DNA of 17,304 nucleotides from Mucidula mucida (lineage: Eukaryota; Basidiomycota; Agaricomycetes; Agaricales; Physalacriaceae): assembly GCA_015501055.1 (NCBI GenBank), contig JADNYV010000723.1, positions 1 through 17,304 of the forward strand. The letters run 5' to 3'. A program made the translations under genes and the position numbers. Shown here piece after piece: positions 8,148 through 16,627 of the stretch (positions within the stretch are counted from its first letter, which is position 1; every line of letters begins with the position of its first letter). The notes beneath the pieces are model-generated. The model ran no database searches. It was not told the origin of the DNA and saw only the letters and a program-made list of their open reading frames with translations.

Positions 8148-9645
8148 ATGTCATCTTTCCTCTCAAACATAGGATCCACAGTCGGCAAAGGCGTCTCCGA
8201 TGCAGGGAAGGGCGTCGGTGACATTGGGAGAGGCGTCGGCAAAGGCGTTGGCGACGTTGGAAAAGGCGTTACTTCTACTCTAGGGAAAGGTTTGCCTCAG
8301 GGCGCCACAGGGCAGCCCGACAGCCTCCCGCCGCCACACAAGACAGAGGTGAAGGCTCAGGCGCAGCCTTCGCCTGGCCCGGTCACACAACCAAGCACAG
8401 AGGGGTCGCAGACGCTCTTTGGGAGTCTGGGCAAGGGAATCACAGATGCTGGCAAACAGGGAACCAATCTCCTCGGCAAGGGATTTTCGAGCGGGTTCGA
8501 GATCGCAAGTAATTTGTCCAAGAACACGCTTGATTTGCAGAGGAATGTCGCGACGAGCATCGGAGGCGTCGGCGGGACGGCTATTGATGCCGTCGTTACG
8601 GTTCGCGCGATTTCCTCTAAGTCTCCAGACAGTCGAATTTACTATGTTTTAGGCTGCTAGTACTACGACTGGCGCTGTGTTCAATCCTGTCGCTAACGGA
8701 TTGAAGGCCATTGAAGGTCTGGAGGGCCTTGGTGAAGGCGTTGACCAAATCAACGGTCTTTCGACCAAAGCGCTGCACGGTTTAGCGTCCGCAACGAAGG
8801 AGGCACTTGCTGCCGCTGGAAAGGTCCGTAAGCTTCTTCGAAGATGGCGTCTTTTGTTGATTGTACTTTTATACCTAGCCGCCTACATTTTTCGACCCCG
8901 ACGCTGATGGTATTGTGAAGGTTCGTTTCCGACCATGATCGCGTACTTTTGTTGTTGATCTTTATCGCATTCGCAGTTCGCAGATACACTGAAAGGCTTC
9001 GTCCTTCTTGGTCTCGAAGAGCCGCAGGCCAAGATGGCAGCTTACGCGCTTCACGCCTCCTTCAGGCAAGTTTTCCCGTCGTTAGTACTTAAACTATTGT
9101 CGGCTGACTGTGCTGTCCAGCTTCTCCACATCCGATGCTTGGAACCCCCGTGCGAGTGCACTCCATTCCGAGATGCCGATTCGCGTCGACAAGATATCTC
9201 AAACGCGCTTGGGCAAGAATTGGGGAAACTTCGAGCGCGTAGACTGGGTCAGTGATACTGATGTCGAAACGTTCTTCGGACTTCGACCGCGAGAAAAGTG
9301 GTCAGAGTATTACACTGACATGTGTGTTTGAGATTGTCACCATGCGCCATTAACTGACGATTCATTTTGCAGTAAATCCTATTATGGCACGGCCTTGCTC
9401 ATCTTCGAATGGGGAACAACCTGGCCGTACGCATTTGGGCCTGCTTTTGATGCCAGTAGTCCAGTTACACGCCAGCTGGGTGCCATCATGCGGGTACGTA
9501 GCCTGTCTTGTTATAAATCTTTCATCTTAGATTTATTATCATTTAGACTGTGATATTGCCCACTATATTCAAGAGTCGTGAAAATGCCAAGAACGTAGAC
9601 CCTACCAGCCAGGAAGCGTTCCCTCCACTTTCAAAGGCGACTTAA
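8148..9645 (+). CDS. Caleosin-like EF-hand protein with N-terminal GKGV glycine repeats, 391 aa, seven exons
   Basis: Model: exons 8148-8600, 8653-8823, 8879-8920, 8977-9065, 9121-9321, 9373-9493, 9547-9645; introns 51-56 nt; total 1176 nt including TAA. Residues 13-41 are GKGV(S/G)D(A/I/V)-type repeats. A Pro/Gln linker follows, then a long amphipathic region (SLGKGITDAGKQG onward, with NGLKAIEGLEGLGEGVD). Residues 209-230 read PPTFFDPDADGIVK plus FADTLKGF. This is a caleosin-style EF-hand with loop ligands Asp214, Asp216, Asp218 and Asp225, the Asp in position 12 being typical of caleosins. Residues near 236-259 (AAYALHASFSFSTSDAW) align with the caleosin hydrophobic/AIHGAFSY segment. PIRVDKIS..KNWGNFE matches the IYIDNIH..GSxxGxYD region, and a Trp/Phe-rich patch (FEWGTTWPYAFGP) is C-terminal. 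Caleosins sit on lipid droplets, and many are heme peroxygenases. The usual histidines are not evident. Intron 4 has a GC donor. Confidence 0.8.
8184..8270 (+). repeat. Degenerate 21/33-bp repeat coding for GKGV units
   Basis: The stretch encodes GKGVSDA, GKGVGDI, GRGV, GKGVGDV and GKGV in a row, readable as 11-residue units GKGVGDIGRGV and GKGVGDVGKGV preceded by a 7-residue unit. The DNA copies have diverged at third positions (GGCAAAGGCGT, GGGAAGGGCGT, GGAAAAGGCGT), so selection on the protein pattern is likely rather than very recent duplication. Confidence 0.75.
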
Positions 9646-9722
9646 CGACGACAGATTTGACATATATTGATTACAATTTGATTTACTAGTGATGTACATT
9701 ATGAACAATTTCGGTGGTGTCT

Positions 9723-10665
9723 TCAAGCTTTCCAAGCAGACTTGTTTGCTTCTACAAAGGATCTGAAGTTTGTCTTGCCGGTAGCCTTGTTAGGATTGGC
9801 AAAAATCTTTTCCTCCACACCAGCAGCATTGAGGGTTTCAAGATAGGAAAGTATGCCGGCGTACTGCTCCGGTAGACCAAATGCAATGTAAATCTTTTTG
9901 AGCTCATCTGCTGAGACGCGTGTGTGGGTGATGGTGCGGCCCAAAACATCACTAAACGTTTTCGCGACCTATGGGGACGCGTCAGAGGTGCAAATATAGG
10001 AAGTTGAGCATGGCGCCTACCTCGTCGTAGGAAAGAAGCTCCGGGCCAAGGAGAATCTTGTCTGTGTTGTAGCTCTCCGCGACTGTCAACGCGTCAAACG
10101 CGAGTTGAGCGATGTCATCAGCAGAAATGAACCCGATCTTTCCATCCTCCGATGCAGAAACGATCGTTCCTTTCTCCTTGATGCTCTGGACATGCGCCGT
10201 TACAAAGTTGTCTACATAGCCATTAGCGGTCATTGGTAAAGGTATGGGTCAAAACAACGTACCCATAAACCAAGTAGGGCGAATAACAAAGTAGTCCACA
10301 CCCAACTTCACCAAGTACTCGTGTACTTTACCGGTCGCCTGCCCACCAGGTTCGATCGACGACGCGCTCAGCAACACGAAGCGCTTCACGCCCTTCTGGA
10401 CCGCCAGATCGATGAACGGTTTCATCGGCGCAAACACGTCTGCAGCGCCCGCCGGCGAGATCAGGTAAACGCTCTCGATCTTGGGATCTACAGCGAACGG
10501 GTTCTCGAACGTGGCGGGATCGTGCCAATCAAACTTGACGGCAGTGAAAGGCGCGGGCGCGTCGCCCTTGCGCGACGCGAGGATGGTGCGCTTGTTCGCA
10601 GCCTGGAGAAGGCGCGCAAGGCGGATGGCTGTCTTGCCGGTTCCACCAGTGAGAAGAATAGACAT
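9723..10665 (-). CDS. NmrA-like / EasG-type NAD(P)-binding protein, 279 aa, three exons
   Basis: Model: exons 10665-10263, 10211-10021 and 9968-9723; introns 51 nt (10212-10262, GTACGT..TATGTAG) and 52 nt (9969-10020, GTAGGC..CATAG); 840 nt including TGA, phases closed. The N-terminus MSILLTGGTGKTA carries the Rossmann GGTGKT nucleotide-binding loop at residues 7-12. Further family marks are KGVKRFVLLSAS, VHEYLVKLGVDYFVIRPTWFM, GKIGFISADDIA and the C-terminal KATGKTNFRSFVEAN. Together these match the NmrA-related ergot-alkaloid-reductase-like family (EasG/FgaFS type), which reduces or senses with NAD(P)H. Many basidiomycete members lie outside any alkaloid cluster, so the substrate is unknown. 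No signal peptide; cytosolic. A TATA-like TAAATA (10745-10750, minus strand) lies about 80 bp upstream. The stop is only 77 bp from the convergent caleosin-like gene. Confidence 0.9.
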
Positions 10666-11414
10666 GATGTTGCTGGTTAGATGGTCGAGTGATGCGGTGA
10701 GAGGGCAATGAGAAATCTGGTCGTTGAACCCGTTGCCTCTATCCTATTTAATGGAACGACGCTTGGCGACTGATGATCTGGATAGCGTGCGTGTTTCGCA
10801 CTTATGACAAACCTCCTACCAAAAACACGTCAGCGTACGATGATGGTGAGTAAGAACAGGGGTTCTCGTCAAATCTGATTCGCGTAAGTGTGGCGACAGC
10901 AACCGTTGTTTCAATATATCAACACGCGAACTTGCCGTGAAGGCGACAGAGTAGACGCAACCCCGCGAATTGGAAACGTAATGCCTCTAGCCACAACGAC
11001 CGCGAGTGATGTTGACACACTCCTGTTATACGCAGGTTATACGTGTACATGTTCGTCGGCTATTTCTGGCTGACGGCAGTGAGTGGCTTGAAGGCAGTCG
11101 AGACCCAATTTGGACAGGCACGCTCTTGGCGTTGACAGTGTTGCGGATTCTGTTGACGTGCTCAGGCTTCCAGTCAAAAGTAAAGTCCGTCAAAAGTACG
11201 TCAAAACACCGAGTACAGCGCGCGAGGTGCAGAGTATACCCACGGGAGACTACCATGACAATGTCGTGTCTGTTGGCTAAAATTGGCTGCATTACATTCA
11301 ACAAGAAGCTGAAGGCGTTCATCCTAGACGTGAAGCGGAAGCGAAAGAAAAGTAGCGATGATGACCGACGAAAGAGCGGCGACGAAGCCTGTTCGTCATC
11401 AAGCCACTTGGCAG
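10666..11414. other. Intergenic region between the NmrA-like and FAD oxidase genes
   Basis: About 750 bases. The left part is the promoter of the minus-strand NmrA-like gene; the right part is the 3' flank of the minus-strand oxidase. A plus-strand open frame at 11006-11428 runs antisense into the oxidase's last exon, has no recognisable domain and an unremarkable composition ending in Lys/Arg/Ser, and I do not count it as a gene. Confidence 0.5.
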
Positions 11415-13329
11415 CTATTTCTCGATAGACGATGGGAAGTCAAAAACATCGAGTGGATCGTACAGCGTCTTCAACTCTTGTAGTGGTTGATAATGATGAC
11501 CATAATATAGATCTTGCCCTTTGAGAAGATCAAAAACGCGCCGCAAATAAACAAACCGCAAGACTCACAGTTGTTCAGCCTGTCTTCAACATAGTTGATA
11601 TACGCGCTGATAACATCACACTGCGTTAGTAGCGCAAGCATCGGCACGACCATCGTTCACTTGCCCGTAGTCCCACTTTTCGGGCATGTTGTCAATTATG
11701 CTTGAGGCAATGCCTAAACGCCCTTTGAGACCGGTCGAATTGTAGAGGTATCACCTCACACACCATTAATGAATGTAAATCCATCATCAGGAAATGGCGG
11801 GTCTATATTTGAACCATAGATTTGCATGTTAAAACGCGAACTGCGATGTACAAAGGCAGTCTGATCCAGAGGGACCATGTTGAGCGCAGAATTACTTCCG
11901 CCGTATAATTCTGTCTCCACAAACCAACCCTTGACAATGAGCAGTCAGTCAGAATCATATTGTGAAGGGCGGCGCGGATGTAGCAGCAACTAACCGCTAA
12001 ATTCGTAGCGAAGCCATCGGTAGCCAGATACGTGACAAAGGCCTCCATAGCTTCCCCTGTCATAGGCTCGGCCTCGGGCGTCATCAGAGACTTGGCGTAG
12101 AATGTGTCGGTATTATCAGGCGCACTAGTATTCAACGACGGGAGAGACAATGAATTGAGGCCTTCGATGTAGTTCCCGCTGAAGAATGAAGTATTCGCGG
12201 GTTCCGGTAGCAAGCTCAAGAAGGGCTTTACGGTATCATTGAAAGTCTCAAGAGACCCGAAATAGCCTGCGAGATATTGGAGGGTGACCGTACCATTCAC
12301 CGAGCCTTTCAAGAAGTACAATTCAGTACCAAGTTCCGCAGGTATGCCGCTATCCACGAATCTTTGAAATTCCGATAATGTATGCGTGGCATTTGCGATG
12401 TCCATTTCCCAAGTGTAGGTGGCGTAGAGGGCAGAGTCTGGCGCGGGATAGGTAGCAACTCTGATAAAGGTAGTGATACCGAACGACGACGCTGAGCCAC
12501 GAAGAGCCTGACAACTAGAGGTCAAGTAACTGAAACCCTCTATTTGAGGCCACATACCCAGAAAAGGTCTGGGTATTGCGTTGCGGATGCCGTAGTTATC
12601 GTCCCATTTGCTAGAACCACTTCAACTGCTACCACGACGTCTAGCGTTAAGCCCCACATTCTGGACGTGAATCCGTATCCTCCGAATGCTTAGTTGTCGA
12701 AAATCAATCAGCGCTCCTTTTGTGAAGAAATCTCCATACCTGCATGTCCACCCAAACCAACATAGGAGCATCGACCGTGCGGCATGGCACGACCATACTC
12801 GTTGAGGCCAAGAGCAATGTCCCCGAGTCTGTTACCTACTCCTAAAAGCGCGGTGTTGTCTGTATTGACAACGATGCTTGTCAGAGAGCTGAGGTCAATG
12901 ACGAGAGATCCGTTCTTGCCGCCCAAACCATTTGCGATGTAACTGTGCTGTAAATAACGCGTAAGGGATGGGAGTAATACGACGACAACTCGGTACTAAC
13001 ACCTCCACTTCGAGCTACAATCTTGAGACCTTGACGGGTCCCAGCCAGAAGGGAAGCTGCGACTTGTTCCGTTGTCGTAGGGTACGCGATTCCTATCGGT
13101 TGGTACGCGAATCGCAAGTTGTCTGACCAGTATCGTGATCAGTGACAGGCGGTATAATGTACACGATTAACATAAACGAACATGGCTGAGTAGCATTCGC
13201 GTAGAGCGCGTCGGCGGGAAAAATGGCCGTCACGCCGGCTCTAGCGAAATCTTCTTGAAGCTGGGAGGCATTTTGGGCTAAGGCGACGGATATACAGGCA
13301 AAGACTATGACGAATAGCATGGTCATCAT
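11415..13329 (-). CDS. Secreted FAD-linked oxidase (BBE-like, AA7 / glucooligosaccharide oxidase type), 492 aa, nine exons
   Basis: Exons (descending): 13329-13182, 13122-13001, 12947-12740, 12688-12558, 12507-11995, 11929-11764, 11713-11665, 11606-11569, 11518-11415; introns 50-65 nt; 1479 nt including TAG, all phases closed. Residues 1-18 are a signal peptide (cleavage after ALA, before QNASQ). ARSGGHSY places the 8-alpha flavin-linking His at 91, and GRCSYVGLGGHA places the second, 6-S-linking Cys at 150. This is the bicovalent arrangement known from glucooligosaccharide oxidase and berberine bridge enzyme. ALRGSASSFGI continues the FAD domain. The C-terminal BBE segment is DLYYGHHYQPLQELK followed by LYDPLDVFDF. 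Expected chemistry is oxidation of a sugar or alcohol with O2 giving H2O2. N-glycosylation sequons are frequent. Intron 7 has a GC donor, and introns 3, 5 and 8 use AAG acceptors. A TTATAA box lies at 13361-13366. Substrate cannot be read from sequence alone. Confidence 0.92.
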
Positions 13330-13789
13330 TAACGCTAGGAATTCTCATTCCCACGAGGCTTTATAAGAGCGTTATGGGAGGGGCGGGAGCTATGCCGTCC
13401 ATACTTGATGCAGATGTCCAAGTCCAGGGCGCCGAAGTGCACATGGGCTAGCAGATGACCTGGTCGGTCGGGGGTTACCTGCGTGATTACAGGAGTTGCG
13501 ATTCAGTCTTCTGTGAGGATACAGTGAGTAGGGAAAGATGTTGTTGGTCTAGCGCACCGGAGCCAGAGAAATCATGTATGTATTTCTTTATCAACTTGAG
13601 CTACGGCATCCGCGAATGGGCGACGCTAGAGGAGGGAGGACACTGAGGAGATGTGGATCAGATGAGAATGGAGCGGGAATGGTGGTTCAGATGCAGGAGT
13701 GACCTTGACTATCAAGTCATAGCAAAGCCTTTAAGTACCACTTACTTACTCTACAGCCTACAACATTCTGTGATAATTCTATACTAATG
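13330..13789. other. Intergenic region upstream of the FAD oxidase
   Basis: About 460 bases. A TATA-like TTATAA (13361-13366), about 35 bp from the oxidase start codon, marks its core promoter. The right end is the 3' flank of the TSR4-like gene. No gene or repeat seen; the open frame at 13455-13646 lacks any support. Confidence 0.5.
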
Positions 13790-15327
13790 CTACACTTCCA
13801 TATCCCACTGTATAAGAACATGCTCTTCGCGCCACGCTTCCTTCGCACCCTCACCAGTACAACAATCCTTCTCACACGAAAACACCATTGCAGTACCCCA
13901 ATCCATCCCACGTGTCTCAGCATCTCCTTTTAACGCCTTCTCAACTGCCTTTCGCCTCTCCTCGTCAGTCAAGGCTTTTCCTTTATCAGACGCATCTTTC
14001 AGAATGTTGATGAGGTTAGGCATAAGCTGACACTCGAAAACGCGCTTCGAGCCACAGCTAGGGCATTTTGGTATGCGGTCCGTAGTGTAGGAACGCTTCA
14101 CAGTGCGAACGACTTTGAAGTCGGGCTTCGTCACAGGGAGATTTTCTGCAGGCGGTGGCGGGAATATTACGTCAAACGCTGGTCCTTGACCGAAAGGAAG
14201 AGGAGTGCCGTTTAGTTCGTACCTGCGTGAATAGTTCATCGCATATATTGGAGAAGGACGAGAATACGCACCTGACACACTGCTCGGGCTCATACTCGAC
14301 GCGTTTGGAGAACTTTTCGAATACTTGATCGATGTTTAAAGAGTTTTCGTAGGCCTCGGACGACCACGGTGCGCTTTTATCACCCTTGCCGTCGTCCTCC
14401 TGCGCAAGGATGTCTGCGCCGGAAGGCACCTTACGTTTAGGCTCAGGTGCTATATATTCGGATGAAGTCGATAGATATTTCGGAGGGTATTGCGGCGCTG
14501 CTTTCCAAGGAGAGTCCTCCAACGTCGTCGAGGTGAGTGCAGTAATCAAGGAATGTTCCGATGAGGTTGACTCTGCGTCAGATTCGTCGGCCTCATCGTC
14601 AACTTGCTCTTCTTCAGCGGGAGGTGGAGGTGTAGGAGTTCCAAAAACTTGAGATCCTAGGGCAAACGGATTTGGCGCGGCAGCAGACGAGTTCATCTTC
14701 ATGATGTCAGTCAGAGGAGCGCGCAAATATCAGAAACGTAGCTCACCAAGAACGGATTAGCGGCAGGGACTTTCTTTTCTGGGGGCGGAATTTTGGCGGC
14801 CTGCTTTTCCTTTCTCTTTGCCAATTTCTTCTCCAATTTGACGGCATACTCTGAATTGAAACGCAACGCCCTCCATGCGCGTATACTACAAGGAAATGTT
14901 GAGACGACATTCAATAAACCATCGAGAAAAAATACACACCCGACTCACCTCCCATCTTTTTTCTGGCAGGCGGCAGTTGCGCATCCCCAGATATACAGCG
15001 CACGATCCATGGGGCTATCTTCAAACGGACACCACATCTGCACGAGCAGTTCCATCAGCTTGCTGCAGATCTTACATTGTGATGAGGACAGCGACGGATC
15101 AGGCGACACGAGGAATGCCTTGGATATAAACCAAGTTAACATAGTAATCGACGGTACACGCATAGGATATCGTACAGGAAGGCCCCCAATCCGCGAAACC
15201 GCCGCATCTGTCAAGTCGCCCGATGCCGTTATAGGACCATCGGGACGCCAAGCAGCACCGACGTCTCCTCGTCTGATACCACTTCTTCATCTGAATCAGA
15301 CCAGTCATCTTCGGCCCTCTGAGCCAT
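13790..15327 (-). CDS. TSR4/PDCD2-family ribosome biogenesis protein, five exons, apparent one-base frameshift in exon 1
   Basis: The family (yeast Tsr4, animal PDCD2/PDCD2L) acts as a chaperone for ribosomal protein uS5/Rps2 in 40S assembly. Exons (descending): 15327-15176, 15118-14949, 14885-14747, 14696-14272, 14222-13790; introns 57, 63, 50 and 49 nt. The N-terminus is acidic (EDDWSDSDEEVVSDEE), then TSVLLGVP. DGPITASGDLTDAAVSRIGGLP follows only in another frame. After it come SSSQCKICSKLMELLVQMWCPFEDSP and WGCATAACQKKDG, both zinc-binding-like cysteine pairs, and AWRALRFNSEYAVKLEKKL. An acidic linker leads to the PDCD2_C domain with PKCPSCGSKRVFECQLMPNLI and MDWGTAMVFSCEKDCC. Exons 2-5 are phase-consistent to the stop. 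Exon 1 is one base short of joining its two conserved parts; as written, the ATG frame stops after about 33 codons. Cause could be sequence error or a real lesion. Confidence 0.88.
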
Positions 15328-15973
15328 CGCAGTGTATACCTAAGAAGTTTGATTAGTATAAGAGTCTGGCAACGGATTGCAGGCGAAGAAGTGAAAAAAA
15401 AAGTCAGAAAAGCATGAATGGTATTAAAGATTGTATCGTCTCGTTCACTGATAACCAAGGTACTTGGGTGCAGCGCTTCAGACTCGTCATCTAAAGGCTC
15501 ATCATAGAACGACGAAATGAAGAGGAGACTTACCGTAGAGAATGGAGATGGTGGTGGAAGACAAGCAAATTATTTTCGAGCGGCAAGCGAACATAAACAA
15601 ACCTGGTTTCCCCATTAGGAATGCTTACCTTTCGAATTCTCGAGCTCTTCAATTAACTTCAAGTATCTCGTGTCTTCAGATATCACTGCTCTTTTTGAAG
15701 ATCCAGTGCCTGCTGACTGCCAAATTCTGGGTGCTATATATTCTCTGTGATCTGGATGCCGCCTGAATGTAATTCGAGTAACGTTCGATCCGACTTCCCG
15801 CGTTCCTCGCCGTCGAATGCTGAGACCTGATAGTTCAAGCTGCCACTCCAGACCCGCGCGCATTACAGTCAGATTACGGTCACAAGTTCGCGATCCTTGT
15901 CACTTAGCTACTTCATAAATGAGCTCCTTGAGGTCCAATTCCAGTCACTCTCAAATTGAGTCTCAATACCCCA
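15328..15973. other. Region upstream of TSR4 with one doubtful minus-strand exon
   Basis: About 645 bases. The first part is the TSR4 promoter/leader. A minus-strand open frame at 15863-15629 encodes a hydrophilic segment (FRRHPDHREYIAPRIW, later TRYLKLIEELENSK). It meets a good GTAAGC donor at 15628; a TTTAG acceptor at 15491 would join it in frame to DDESEALHPSTLVIS before running into TSR4. This could be a small gene, a spliced leader or chance. The plus-strand side is the promoter of the secreted-protein gene. Confidence 0.3.
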
Positions 15974-16627
15974 ATGGTCTTCTTCAAGTCCAGCTCTGTG
16001 CGTGCATTTATGCCATCTCTGGGGTCGTCATGATGTTCAAGACATACGCTATAGTTCTTTGCCGTCGCCAGCATCGCCCTCAGCTTCGTCCTGGCGCAGC
16101 AGCCATCCCCAACGTGCTTCACACCCACGGGCGGGACATCTGGTGCAGGAAACTGCAGTCAGTTCATCACCCAAATGTGCGATTCTACCGCTAGTACTGC
16201 TCTTACGACTACCGTAAGCTCTTTCTTATCCTTGACCATTATTATGCTCATGACGATGCTTCCATAGAGTATCAAATCGCTCGACCGCTCGTCGCGCTGC
16301 TTCAACCTCGTTGATGGTCTCGGGAGGAGATGTTGATATAATTCCCTCTCTTTCAACTTAACAACTGGCGAATAGGACAGGCGAGTTGACGATTGCGAAC
16401 ATCAAGTTCCGGAGGCGGGCACCGTACTGAGTAATGCCAACTGCAAGTGGGCCTCACGAACGTCGCCAGTCATTGTGACTTTGTACGTCAAATCTAGATT
16501 CGTGATGATACTCATACTTACTACGTGCTACACAGGGCGGCAGGAGCGCTGCACTGGCGACGCAACCTTTTTGTACTACCTGGATATCAAGAATGGAGGG
16601 TGCGACAGCGTGAATCTTGTTCGTTAG
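15974..16627 (+). CDS. Small secreted cysteine-containing protein; first three exons clear, 3' end unresolved
   Basis: Exon 1 (15974-15997) and exon 2 (16055-16213) join across a 57-nt intron (GTGCGT..CTATAG). They give MVFFKSSS followed by FFAVASIALSFVLA, a textbook signal peptide cleaved before QQPSPTCFTP. The mature start (PTCFTPTGGTSGAGNCSQF, then MCDSTAS) has the Gly/Thr/Cys pattern of basidiomycete small secreted proteins. Intron 2 (16214-16267, GTAAGC..CCATAG) leads to exon 3 with SSRCFNLVDGLGRRC, after which that frame stops at 16334. Downstream, coding-like pieces appear: VDDCEHQVPEAG in the exon 3 frame, NVASHCDFV two bases shifted, and CTGDATFLYYLDIKNGGC ending at TAG 16625-16627. 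They resemble a Cys-x-Cys pattern tail of the same kind of protein. I could not find splice sites joining all of them, so either further introns or decay is present. The end coordinate is approximate. Function unknown. Confidence 0.55.

Noticed and set aside
11006..11428. Plus-strand frame ending in a Lys/Arg/Ser-rich tail
   Set aside because: It overlaps the last exon of the FAD oxidase antisense, has no family resemblance and no clear promoter or partner exons.
9723..13329. Ergot alkaloid gene cluster
   Set aside because: Only family-level resemblance; no dimethylallyltryptophan synthase or other committed enzyme is present, and the oxidase is predicted to be secreted.
14793..15356. Plus-strand 187-codon frame opposite TSR4
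   Set aside because: Antisense shadow of exons and introns with clear PDCD2 motifs on the other strand.
15099..15458. Long minus-strand frame across TSR4 exon 1
   Set aside because: It is a non-conserved frame; the family motifs lie in the two other frames, and it reads through a predicted intron.
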